Part shown: one piece after another, positions 11,238 to 21,183 of the stretch
Position numbering within the stretch: the first letter of the stretch is position 1
Layout of the letters: the number at the start of each line of letters is the position of its first letter
Source of the DNA: Stenogyne calaminthoides
Lineage: Eukaryota; Streptophyta; Magnoliopsida; Lamiales; Lamiaceae
Assembly (NCBI GenBank): GCA_037126765.1
Contig: JBBCBC010000033.1
Location: 13,468,085 to 13,532,084, forward strand
Reading direction: 5' to 3'
Length of the DNA: 64,000 bases
Position numbers and translations under genes: made by a program
The notes under the pieces: model-generated
Told to the model about the DNA's origin: nothing
Seen by the model: the letters and a program-made list of their open reading frames with translations, nothing else
The model's database searches: none

Positions 11238-12031
11238 TTATACTTCCAGTGTCATGTCTTGTTGCATTTGAAGCATTTGCCTTTCGGCTTTAAATGCTAC
11301 CAGAAGGCGCCACTTTCTTGCTCCCACTGCTTCCACCACCTTTTTTTTGGTAAAGACTTTTTCTTCTTCCGCCCTTAGGCGAAGAAGATCCGACGAAAAT
11401 GTAAAACATGAGCCCTGTGGTCCCTTACCCTTACCCATGAGACCCTCCGCCGTGACCAATTCTGCAAGAAGCTCGGCTATGGTATAGTCCTTCTTACTCA
11501 TGATCACATTTAAACAAAAGTTTTCAAAGGACTTTGGGAGCGAGTTCAGGATCATATCGATCTTGGTATTACCATCGATTTCTCCTCCGAGGACCTCTAT
11601 CTCATTCAAATATTCCATCATCTTGAGACAGTGGTCCCTCACGGACGCTCCCTCTGGATAGAGGTTGACATAATGCTCCTCATAGCCTCAAAACGGGCAA
11701 CCCTATCTTTCTCACCAAAAAGCTCTTTTAGGGTCAACATCATATCTGCGGCAGTAGGCATGTTTTGATGCTACTGTTGTAAAACATTTGACATCAAGGC
11801 AAAAATGTAACAACGAGCCATCTCATTATCCTTGTGCCACTTCTTATGAGCCTCCTTTTGCTCTTCAGTGGAATCAGGTTCCAAAGGGGCGGGAGCAGGT
11901 GTATTGAGCACAAACTTGTACTCACTTGCAACTAGGACAATGTCTAGATTTCTTTTCCAATCCAAATAATTCAGACTAGTAAGCTTATTTTGATTTAAAA
12001 TAATTGAAAGTGGGTTGAGTGACATCATCAT
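11238..12031 (-). pseudogene. copia gag (copy E), frameshifted
   Basis: The likely start is the first of three minus-strand ATGs at 12031-12023 (MMMSLNPLSI). '...NYLDWKRNLDIVLVASEYKF' gives the copia gag opening and 'EAHKKWHKDNEMARCYIFAL' follows up to 11771. After a damaged stretch the helical core resumes at 11642 ('MRDHCLKMMEYLNEIEVLGG', 'MILNSLPKSFENFCLNVIMS', 'YTIAELLAELVTAEGL'). A zinc-knuckle remnant near 11265-11285 is expected from the position but no longer reads as CCHC. The open frame extends upstream to 12220 without gag similarity, so the ATG cluster is preferred. Confidence 0.8.
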
Positions 12032-12835
12032 AATTATCTGAAATAAATAAAATGCAAGCAAGCATAAATCACATAAGTTGAAGCATAAAATATTGGAAAC
12101 CTTCAAAAACCAACATTCAACACAACCTCCAACAGCCCAACAAGCGCACACGCAAGCCACGTTAGGGTGATATTTTACGTATGTGTTCATCAACCCGGAC
12201 ACCCAGTCTTTTAATTTCAATATCCGTCAACTTATCCTTATGATGAATGAAATTAACTGTCGGACCTTAACTAGCCATGTGAATTAGAATAGGGACTCCG
12301 TTGGGAAGTTATATTAAAATTCACATCTAAGTGATGACCACAATTTAATTGTAAGAACCACTATTCATAATTGACGAGCTCATCATGAGAACACGTCGCT
12401 AGCAAACAATTCACTATAGTTATCTTGAATTATTCTTTACCGAAGAACTCATGAATGATACATCCGTTAGGGAGGACCACAAACTTCATCTAAAGATTAA
12501 AATATTTTGATTAGAAGTCTTAACTAGTAAGCTCATGAATGCTGCATCCGTTAGGGGGAGACTTTAAGGTCCCACGAGCAACATAGACCTTACTCAAAGA
12601 CCAACTTTGGAGACCTATGAATTAATTAAAATTCACATCTATACCACTCAGTCATTTATAACATGAAGGTTATTCATAGGCATAGCTTATTATGAAAAGG
12701 AAACACAAGCATGCCACAACAAAGCAAGAAGCGATAAATAATAGCATAAATAAAAGCGCACATCTATCGCAACCCCTTGAAAACTATCAAAATCAGCCTA
12801 ATCTAAGCAATTACATTGATAAACAGAAGGGTGCG
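12032..12835 (-). other. 5' leader of copy E, left part
   Basis: AT-rich non-coding leader between gag and PBS. It contains three scattered copies of a CCGTTRGG motif (near 12298, 12465 and 12548) with similar flanks, as also seen in the leaders of N and H. It ends at GTGCG (12831-12835), the left copy of the target duplication of copy D. Confidence 0.6.
12831..12835. repeat. target-site duplication GTGCG (left) of copy D
   Basis: GTGCG immediately precedes the 5' LTR and recurs at 16188-16192 immediately after the 3' LTR. Confidence 0.9.
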
Positions 12836-14435
12836 TGTTGGGATATTTTAGTTTTGATGAATTATGCCAAAACATTATCAACTTGTGTTTTTTGAAGCTA
12901 ATTCTGAGATAACAAGTTGAGGGGGGGAAGAGAGAACAAATTGAGGGGGAACTCACGTAAATCGAGATGAAGATGATCGAGATCGAGACGAGGTCGCGAG
13001 ACGAGGTCGATCAAGATCGGATGAAAGGATGAGATGAGTTGATAAACCGATGAGCTAAACAAGAAGAAACATCTTGATTTTTGAAGAAGAAGTCTTGTCG
13101 GTCACGGTGATCTGATCTTGATCACCAAGGTAAGATCGATATCGAATCATTTCGATGCAGATCGAGATCGGCTCAAGACGGCAGAATCCAATTTATCTGA
13201 TCACCAGACAAGAAGATCATCAGATCAATATCGCGATATGAATCAATTTATCTGAATCGGATCAGACAGATCGATATGGCAAGAACAGATCACCAGAAAG
13301 ATCGATCACCATGCAGATCGGATCAGATTGTCAGATAAGAATCAGTATCTTTGGCCGAATCAAATCTGTTATGTTGAATCGATGCGGTTCAAACGATCAC
13401 GATCGGATCGATCGGGTAAATCAGAACCGATGAAGCGATGTTTTGAACTTGATGAATCATGATTTCAAAGACACCAGAAATCTACAGATCGATTTTTGGT
13501 GGACGATCGGTGACGTAATCGAAGCGATGAACGATATGAAATGATCAGATCCGTTAGACACACAAAAGCAGCTGATCAATAAGAAGATAACAACATATAT
13601 GGATGTGACATAAAGCTGCAAACAACAGTGCAAAAGGACAAAGAAAAACTGGAAGATTATTAGTATGGATTTGAATATTACTCTCCAACGGTAATATTCA
13701 AATCCACACTATAAATACATTGCACTATCTTCAAAAGAAGATAATGGAGGATCTGCAAAGTGAAATTAAAAGCCAAATATTCAAGCAACTCCATTCAAGA
13801 ACACGAGCATTACATATCCAAATTTACCCAAGAGTGTTCTTCATTGTATCTAAGCAAAAATGTCATATCCTAAGTTTAGAGAGATTTTCCCATCCTTAGC
13901 ATTGAGGCTAAACAAATGTAAGGAAAATCTCACCCTAGTTGAAACCAAACAAACCTTACCAAAATCGGTTTGATAGGTTAAGTTTGTAGGTGAGTGGGAA
14001 CTTCGATAAACATCTAAGCAATCCCAAAGGGAGGGTAGGCAAGCAATCCGTGAGGGTGATAAGTCCCGTTTGAGTGAGAACCCATTTAAACATCTATAAG
14101 CGATCCCGTGAGGGTGATAAGTCCCGTTTGAGTGTGAACTCGGTAAACATCTGTTGGGTGTTGGACTAACACGGTAAACTAAGTCCGATTGGTTAAGTCG
14201 GTGCCCCATGAAGGGAAGAGTGGATGTAGGGCGAGTTGTCCAGAACCACTATAAAATTGTGTGTTCTTTTTTGCTTTATGTTATTACTTGCCTTATGCAT
14301 TCGATTATAAGCAAAACACACATCGTTCTTAAAAGCAAAAAAAAAATAAAATTGGGAATCTCTGCCCTCACCCTTTATTTTATATGCATTACATGGTATT
14401 TTCCGCATTCTTGGGTTTTCAAATCGGGACCATCA
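12836..14435 (+). repeat. 5' LTR of copy D
   Basis: Starts TGTTGGGATATTTTAG and ends GGGACCATCA. It holds a region dense in GATCGAGATCG-type short repeats (about 12955-13560), a 15-bp hairpin and TATA box (13667-13717), and 57-60-bp tandem repeats with 'GTGAGGGTGATAAGTCCCG' (about 13990-14155). Open frames inside it (13850-14209 and others) recur in the second LTR and are repeat artefacts. Confidence 0.92.
13667..13717 (+). promoter_or_regulatory. palindrome and TATA box in 5' LTR of copy D
   Basis: GGATTTGAATATTAC (13667-13681), a 9-nt spacer, then its perfect complement GTAATATTCAAATCC (13691-13705), followed four bases later by TATAAATA (13710-13717). This is the likely core promoter of the element. 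Confidence 0.65.
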
Positions 14436-14577
14436 ATTGGTATCGAGGCGGGTTGTTCAAAATGTTCACTCATTTATTTCAAAGTGAACACGAAACCGAT
14501 CTTTTAAAAACAAAAACCCGATCTCTGTATAAATGCATATATTTTAATGTTTTGGCATCATTATCAAAAGGGGAAAT
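14436..14577 (+). other. interior of copy D: PBS, short spacer, polypurine tract
   Basis: PBS TGGTATCGAGGCG at 14438-14450 lies two bases after the LTR (iMet type with the same lost base as other copies here). The spacer is AT-rich with no ORF. The polypurine tract AAAAGGGGAAAT (14566-14577) touches the 3' LTR. Confidence 0.88.
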
Positions 14578-16187
14578 TGTTGGGATATTTTAGTTTTGAT
14601 GAATTATGCTAAAAACATTATCAACTTGTGTTTTTGAAGCAAATTTCTGAGATAACAAGTTGAGGGGAATGAGAGAACAAATTGGGGAACTCACGAAATC
14701 GGATGAAGATGATCGAGATCGACGAAAGGTCATTGAGACGAGGTATCGATAAAGATCGGATGAGTAGGATGAGTTCAGGAAAGTAAATGATGAGCTAAAC
14801 AAGAAGAAACATCTTGATTTTTGAAGAAGAAGATCTTGATCTTGTCTGGCGGTGAAAAGATCTGATGATCTGATCTTGTCAATTTATGCGATATCGAATC
14901 GGTATCTTCGTGATCAGGATCGGTCACCGCGGGCAGATCGGTATGCGAGAATGAATCAACTGCGATAAGACCGGATCGTTGGCATATCGGATCGGTATGC
15001 GGATCGGATCAATTTGTCTTGATATGGATTTGTATCTGAATCGGATCGGTATCTGATATCGAATCGGTATCCAGGATCGGATCAATTTGTCGCGATATAC
15101 GAATCGGTATGCTGTGGTCAGATCTGTTGATACGAGCGATCACGATTTGATCTGATCCGGATGCAGTCTGTCAGGCTGATGAGCGATTTCGGAACTTGAT
15201 GAGCGATGATTTGACACACCAAAATCCTCTGGTCGGATTTCAGCCCGGACGGATCGGTGACCCGGAATCGAAGCGATGAACGTAATCCATTGAAATTTGA
15301 TCGGATCAGATTAGACACACTGGTGATCAATAAGAAGATAACAACATATATGGATGTGACATAAGCCGCAAAAAACAAAAGGCAAAAAGACAAAAAAAAA
15401 TTTGGAAGATTATTAGTATGGATTTGAATATTACTCTCCAACGGTAATATTCAAATCCACACTATAAATACATTGCACTATCTTCAAAAGAAGATAATGG
15501 AGGATCTGCAAAGTGAAATTAAAAGCCAAATATTCAAGCAACTCCATTCAAGAACACAGAGCATTACATATCCAAATTTACCCAAGAGTGTTCTTCATTG
15601 TATCTAAGCAAAAATGCCATATCCTAAGCTTAGAGAGATTTTCCCATCCTTAGCATTGAGGCTAAACAAATGTAAGGGAAAATCTCACCCTAGTTGAAAC
15701 CAAACAAACCTTACCAAAATCAGTTTGATAGGTTAAGTTTGTAGGTGAGTGGGAACTCGATAAACATCTAAGCAATCCCGAAAGGGAGGGTAGGCAATCC
15801 CGTGAGGGTGATAAGTCCCGTTTGAGTGAGAACTCGGTAAACATCTATAGGCGATCCCGTGAGGGTGATAAGTCTCGTTTGAGTGTGAACTCGGTAAACA
15901 TCTGTTGGGTGTTGGACTAACACGGTAAACTAAGTCCAGTTGGTTAAGTCGGTGCCCCATGAAGGGAAGAGTGGATGTAGGACGAGTTGTCCGAACCACT
16001 ATAAAATTGTGTGTTCTTTACTGCTTTATGTTATTACTTGCCTTATGCATTCGATTATAAGCAAAACACACATCGTTCTTAAAAGCAAAAAAAAAAAATA
16101 AAATTGGAATCACTCTGCCCTCACCCCTATTTTATATGCATTACATGGTATTTTCCGCGTTCTTGGGTTTTCAAATCGGGACCATCA
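14578..16187 (+). repeat. 3' LTR of copy D
   Basis: Same start and end motifs as the 5' LTR and the same internal order: GATCGG-rich part, the 15-bp palindrome (15420-15434 and 15444-15458), TATAAATA (15463-15470) and the 57-60-bp tandem repeats (15735-15905). The two LTRs differ by many small indels in the GATC-rich part but little elsewhere. Confidence 0.92.
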
Positions 16188-16680
16188 GTGCGGAATGCCT
16201 CGCATCGGCCTCTCACGCAAAGCAAACGACTCAAGTTCACGTCCACCGACTTAAACTGGCAGAAAACTTCATCAAGGAAATTGAATGAGCTCTCTCCACA
16301 GGCGGCCTTAGCAAAGCAATGAGACTTTTAGATAACTTCAAGACGTTTCTGAAATGGGGTTATAGTAGGAAAACAGTCACCCGAGTCAAAAGTTATGGCC
16401 AAAACAGTTTTCCCTTCAATGGCCATAACCCCAATTGCCCGTTTCCAGATCCTCCATCCGATATCGCCCATCCTTGTGATTATATTACAAAAAGAACAAG
16501 CAAAAACCCTACTACAATGATCTATGAAAAACTATACTATTCATACTTATTATCTGGTGGGAAAAACGATTACAATATCACATAAGGGTTGAGATAGAGA
16601 AAAGATCCAAACACCAATAAAATAGAAACAACATCAAGAATCAAAAACGTTTCATGCAGAGCCAACAATCCACGAATTCA
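16188..16680 (-). other. 5' leader of copy E, right part
   Basis: Begins with GTGCG (right target duplication of copy D) and runs to the PBS. Short open frames such as 16319-16585 on the plus strand show no protein similarity. Treated as untranslated leader. Confidence 0.55.
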
Positions 16681-16693
16681 GGTTCTGATACCA
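16681..16693 (-). promoter_or_regulatory. primer-binding site of copy E, initiator tRNA-Met type
   Basis: The minus strand reads TGGTATCAGAACC, two bases from the LTR terminus at 16696. It matches the iMet-type PBS over the first ten bases. Confidence 0.85.
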
Positions 16694-16695
16694 AT

Positions 16696-17390
16696 TGATG
16701 GAACACGCCGGTGAGGGTGGTCCCTCACCAGGATCGTTGTCGGATACCAAATATACACATAACAAATATAAAACCTAAACGTGCATCTAAAGCAAAGTTT
16801 AGATTCGTTATCCTTCAAGATCGAGGCGTTGATTCCACTGAAGATCTTCTAGTCTGTCTCCCAACCTCGTTCGAATACCGAGTGGATAGCAATCTGTTGA
16901 ACGTGAAGAAGGTGCCTTCTGTTTCGTCTCCTCAAAACCTAGTTCCCAGATGTTATTTTTCTGATTTCGTGTACTAGGTTTTTACACGAATACAAGACCC
17001 CCTTTTATATGCTCCATAGGTTTCATGGTCCAAACTAGGGATCCACTAGAAGGTATAGGGTTTGGGCCTCTTACAGACCCAAATACTCTTATGTTCAGCC
17101 CAAAACATTATTTGGCCTGAGAACATTAATTCATCCCACTAGAGAATTAATGTTGCACTCCCGTTCTATCCCAAACTGAATCAGAGCTTCTATTAGACTT
17201 TATAATTCCCCGTATTAAAGATATCACACGTCCATTAATTATTAAAGGTTCTAACTGCTTTAATTAATTAATGTCTTTTATTCCTTGAGTAGTACCACTT
17301 AACCTTTGTTGTCGTACGGATTAAATCCACCTGCAGGGTTTAATACGATAATCCTTTATGAGATGTTGTCAGCGTCCCCTCAGGACTTAA
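16696..17390 (-). repeat. 5' LTR of copy E, truncated
   Basis: Starts (plus view) TGATGGAACACGCC beside the PBS. A TATA-like TTTTATAT at 17003-17010 and the region 17200-17380 (AT-rich, 'TTAATTAATTAATG') mirror the layout of the LTRs of H and N, though the sequence is different. The outer end is missing; similarity stops near 17390. Confidence 0.6.
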
Positions 17391-18205
17391 GCAATTAGAA
17401 CCGAATAGTGCATGTGATGTTTCCACGTGTTGTGCCTGGGTAAAGACTTCGGCCAACAAATAAATGATAAAGGAATAAATGTAAATGGAAAACGTAAAAT
17501 GCTCAAGATTTGATGACCCAATTCACCTTTGAATAGGCTACGTATGGGGGCAGTACCAAGCCAGGAACTCACTATCAAAATATCTGCCTAGAATGCTAAA
17601 GTTTCGACCATTTACAATGATGGCCATGCAGCCTATTTATAGAACTAGATTTATATTTGGCTCCTGGCCCATCAGGAATGGGTGGGCTTCGGTACCTTCG
17701 TCCCAATCTGGCCAGAAGAATTGGCTTTGACACCTTGATATGTGCAAGGATCAGGCCGTGGTCGATTCAGTGGGTTGTCTTTTTGGGCGTCTGACATTTG
17801 TTTTGTTCCTTCGTACTTATCTGATCCCACCTAATACACTAGAGAGTGGATTTGGCGATGCGTCCAACTACATATTGACCTGTGACGCATGTAGAGCTTC
17901 AGTGGCCTCATGGGGAGGTCGCTCAGATGGGCGGACTCCTAGGAGGTTGCACCTTGCCCAGTTTCGCCCAACGAGGTCACCTCATTTCCCTATTCGGCTG
18001 AGCTCTGATTACCATATTAGATTCATGTCCAAGAGGTCGGGAAGTGACTACATGGCTACAACAATAGCCCCTCAGGTCGTCAATCCAAGCTGTAAACTTT
18101 CGAGTTGCAGGCTTGAGAAACGACCTGACTCTATTGATGTTCGAGTTCTAATTTTTGATTTCTGGCCTACTGGATGAGCCGACTTTCCGGTGTTGATCAT
18201 TCGAA
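17391..18205. other. unassigned, LTR-like or promoter-like DNA
   Basis: No protein-coding signal. A minus-strand TATAAATA (TATTTATA, 17634-17641) suggests an LTR or promoter read leftwards. The plus-strand frame 17740-18177 (145 codons) has no recognisable similarity or codon bias. Nothing else is identified. Confidence 0.4.
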
Positions 18206-19198
18206 ATGGGTTCTCAATATGGAAAATGGGGTGACGTTTGGGTGACTGATAATAATGACTTTCACCATTTTGTTACCAATCACGCGTTTGGGAAGTCCTG
18301 GAAATTGTGGAAACGCCCCGCTTATACTTCACGGATTTTGCAAACTGGCCCTCAATTTGGGAAGTCCTGGAAATTACGAAAATTCCTATGCTATCTGGTC
18401 TGATCATAAGTCGCCGCATTGTATCTGACTTTTATGTACTAATCCTAATTTCTTCTTTGTTTTGCAGCTTTGTTCGTCCATCGAAAATGCGACCTCAACT
18501 GGCACTTTACTAAGGCCAATAAAGAATCTCTCAAGGTGCCGACGACTTTTCGCGGAATCAATTTCCTAAACTTGGTCTCGGAGAGGCTTTAGGTCGAGCT
18601 CCACACTTATCAATGCCAACTAAACATTCCTCGTAAGTCGTGACATTTGTATTTTATTATGCATGGACTGCCTCATACATGTACTTACATTTGTTGTTTA
18701 TTTGAAGCTGAAAACTTTCCGACTTACTAGGAGATACCCACTGCTGCTCTGATGGCTACCCGGAAGAAATCGGTTCTCGGCTCAATGCGGCCCGGGGTCG
18801 TGAGCCCCACGGCCCTGACGCCTCCTAGATCCGCTGCCTCCAACAGGGGCAAGAGGCCTATGGAGGCTGCCCCAGAGGCTACCGAGAGGGAAACTCGAAA
18901 GAGGGCTTGCGTGTCTGAGTCTCGGGCTCGGTCGCCCAGAGACCCGAGCAGTCCCCCTCCTTCTGGTGTTGGCTGCCATCCGGAAGATCATTCTTGGGTC
19001 GGCTGGGATGAGGAGCACATTAATGAGTAATTGTTCTCAGTCTGCCTTTTTGTTAGTTACCCTTTGTGTGTACTGATTTGTGGCTTTTATGTCAGCCCTA
19101 CCCGCACGTCGGCCACCTTTGCCGGGAATGTCATCGATTTCCTTCGGTCAAAGGATGTTGACCTGGAGGGGCTCCCTGATAACTGGCCCAGATATTGA
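18206..19198 (+). pseudogene. three-exon gene fragment of unknown function
   Basis: Three putative exons fit one frame: 18468-18632 (after TTTTGCAG), 18708-19026 (intron 18633-18707, GTAAGT...TTTGAAG) and 19096-19198 (intron 19027-19095, GTAATT...TTATGTCAG), ending in TGA. The splice phases (1, then 2) agree without adjustment. Exon 1 reads 'KVPTTFRGINFLNLVSERL'. Exon 2 is basic and Ser/Pro-rich ('NRGKRPMEA', 'RETRKRACV', 'SRARSPRDPSSPPP'), like a nuclear-localised linker. Exon 3 reads 'GNVIDFLRSKDVDLEGLPDN'. Two in-frame stops, at 18590 and 18728, are both TAG where CAG would keep the frame. A possible earlier exon with ATG at 18206 is open for 65 codons but does not join in phase. Family not recognised; a captured host fragment or an intron-bearing TE ORF are both possible. 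Confidence 0.55.
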
Positions 19199-19202
19199 TT
19201 GG

Positions 19203-21028
19203 GTGTCATCATTGCTCGAATTTATGTGACTTTCATACTCAATTTGATAGGAGTCCATGCTTTTATTGCACTAATTTCACTCAATTGAGCCTAAATGTAG
19301 AGAAAGATGGTGTTTCATTTATTTGTGCAGAAAATGAGCAAGAAACGAATTAAAAGTGCTTTGATCTAGAAAGAAATTTGAGAAGAGGGTTGAACCATAT
19401 GAAGCTCCTTGAAAAGGCAGTCGCAACAAAAAATGAATCAACTCAATCCGAGATCGAAAGCTCGAGTTATGAGCGAAACAAAACTGATGCGCAGCTGAAA
19501 AATTTCCATCGGCCCAGTTTGTGAAATTCAAAGATGTGGCCCAAGTTGCAAGCTATTTGACCATTTCTAGTGAGGCCCAAATAAATTCAGCATGTTAACA
19601 TTTGGGCCATTTATTTATCAAAGAATGGGAGCCCACTTGAATAAAAAAAAGTCAGTTGGTATTGGAAGGAAAAGAAAAGAGTTGCTGCCATTTAATTATA
19701 GAACTCGTGGACCCACTTTTGCAATATCAAATTACTGCAGAGAGAGAAAAACAGGAAGCTGGAATTAAAAATTGGAAGCATGATTTTTTTTATTGAGGAA
19801 AGAAGTGGCGACATTGGATATTTTTGCCTCCTCAGCAATTTCAACCATCAGATATTACTAAAAGCAACAAAAAGCACCAGTAGTAAAATTCGAGGGGGGT
19901 CATTAGCATTTTGAGAGGAGAATTTTAAAGAAAGGTTTAAATAGGGTTTTAGAAATTTTCTTCCTCCACACACACCAAAACACTATTAGGTAGATTTCTT
20001 GCTTTCTAGAGTAGAATATCTTTGGGTTCAAGAACTAAGACAAGATTCAAGGTGTAATATCTCTGTTAGGTTACTTCTATTTCCTTTAATTGCTTTCTTT
20101 AAGTTAAATTGCAATGTTCTTGGATATACGTTTGCTATTGCTTATGGGTTCAATTAAAATCATGATAAGCTAAATTTTCTTGTGTTTAGGTGTTTGGAAT
20201 TATGAGGTGGTTGACTATTTGTTTTGATTGTGGTGGTTTATTTTTATTGATGGTTGATTCGTAGATTAGAGGAATTTTATTGTTCAATTTGGTTGGATTA
20301 TGCTATTAGCTTGTGTGTTAATGCTTGTTTATTGCAACGAGAGTTAGGTAGATGGGATAAGACATATGGGTATTGGTTTAATCATTCGAATTTGAGTTAA
20401 TTATGTCCTATTTCAATGAGCGTTGGGTAGATGCATTAGAACCCCTCTAATTTACATTATCTCTTGAGTTAACACCTTAAGTGAAAAGTGAAGAGGTTAT
20501 AGGAGAGTGAACCTTAGTATACAAGTGAAAAAACACGGTGACAGCGTATATAGATAAGTAGAGAACCTTAATCGTGTGATTACCCAGATTAGAAAAGACA
20601 ATTTTTCCTTCCGATCCTAGGATTTAAAAAACGTTGAACCCTAAGCTTATGAAGTACGGTTGAGATGATTGTTTAGTGATTGCTCTTATGAATAGCCGAA
20701 AATAGAGACAAACCCCATAATTAATCTTTTGACAATCATCTCACAAGGAAAAACACCATAACACCTCTCACTCACTTGGAACAAAATTGTTTGTTGCTTT
20801 GTTGTTTTCTTCTTTGCTTGTTGAATTCTCTTGTTGCTATTTTATTGTCTTGTTGTTAATTTTGTTTTAAATCAAAAAATCAAACGTGATTAACACTATA
20901 ATTGCGCGACAACTTATAGCATTGGGGCTATATTATCACCACTAGTCCCTTGTATCGATATTTAACCGGGCACGAAACGATCCTCTTATACTTGAGAGGT
21001 GAGTGTTGCAAAACTCTTGTCAAGTTTT
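19203..21028 (+). repeat. 5' LTR of the Athila/Tat-like element (approximate)
   Basis: Ends next to the PBS at 21029. The start, near TGTCATCATTGC (about 19206), is a guess because no partner LTR is in the window. It contains paired phrases 'ACGAGAGTTAGGTAGATG' (20338) and 'ATGAGCGTTGGGTAGATG' (20417). No coding potential. Confidence 0.5.
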
Positions 21029-21046
21029 TTGCACTGTTACCGGGGA
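21029..21046 (+). promoter_or_regulatory. primer-binding site, tRNA-Asp type, degenerate
   Basis: TTGCACTGTTACCGGGGA differs at four of 18 places from TGGCGCCGTTGCCGGGGA, the tRNA-Asp PBS used by Athila/Tat elements. Confidence 0.7.
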
Positions 21047-21183
21047 CTAGTTAGTCAATAGTATAACCCGTTTTTCGTTGAACGTAGTTAATAGTGTGTT
21101 TTATTTTAGTTCCTAACGTTGCTAATACTTGTCTTGAGATTTGATGATTTATCGTTTGTGGAGGTGTGCAATTATTTGAATAA

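Larger units (their letters stand above)
12836..16187 (+). mobile_element. non-autonomous LTR retrotransposon with 142-bp interior (copy D)
   Basis: Two similar LTRs (12836-14435 and 14578-16187) flank only 142 bp. The interior begins with a PBS and ends with a polypurine tract immediately before the second LTR. The 5-bp target duplication GTGCG flanks the whole unit (12831-12835 and 16188-16192), so it entered as one element and is not a chance LTR pair. No coding potential is present, so it must have used proteins of another element. The PPT context (TTTGGCATCAT...AAAAGGGGAAAT) matches that of Sirevirus-like A1, which suggests the helper group. Confidence 0.93.
9600..17390 (-). mobile_element. 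Ty1/copia TNT1-94-like element (copy E), split by copy D
   Basis: Minus-strand order: 5' LTR (16696-17390), PBS, leader, gag, protease, integrase and the start of the linker/RT. RT proper, RNase H and the 3' LTR are missing on the left, where the gypsy fragment abuts. The leader is interrupted by copy D with a GTGCG duplication. Integrase and protease resemble those of H and N, so it belongs to the same wider group, but its LTR differs. Confidence 0.85.

Noticed and set aside
12955..13560. GATC-rich block as possible bacterial origin or DnaA/SeqA-type region
   Set aside because: It sits inside a plant LTR and is duplicated in the partner LTR. No bacterial sequence is present in the window.
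13850..14209. 119-codon minus-strand frame, repeated near 15733-15999
   Set aside because: Lies in both LTRs of copy D and is made of the 57-60-bp tandem repeat. The reading changes between the LTRs.
17740..18177. 145-codon plus-strand frame
   Set aside because: No similarity, no codon bias and LTR-like surroundings. Kept only as unassigned DNA.
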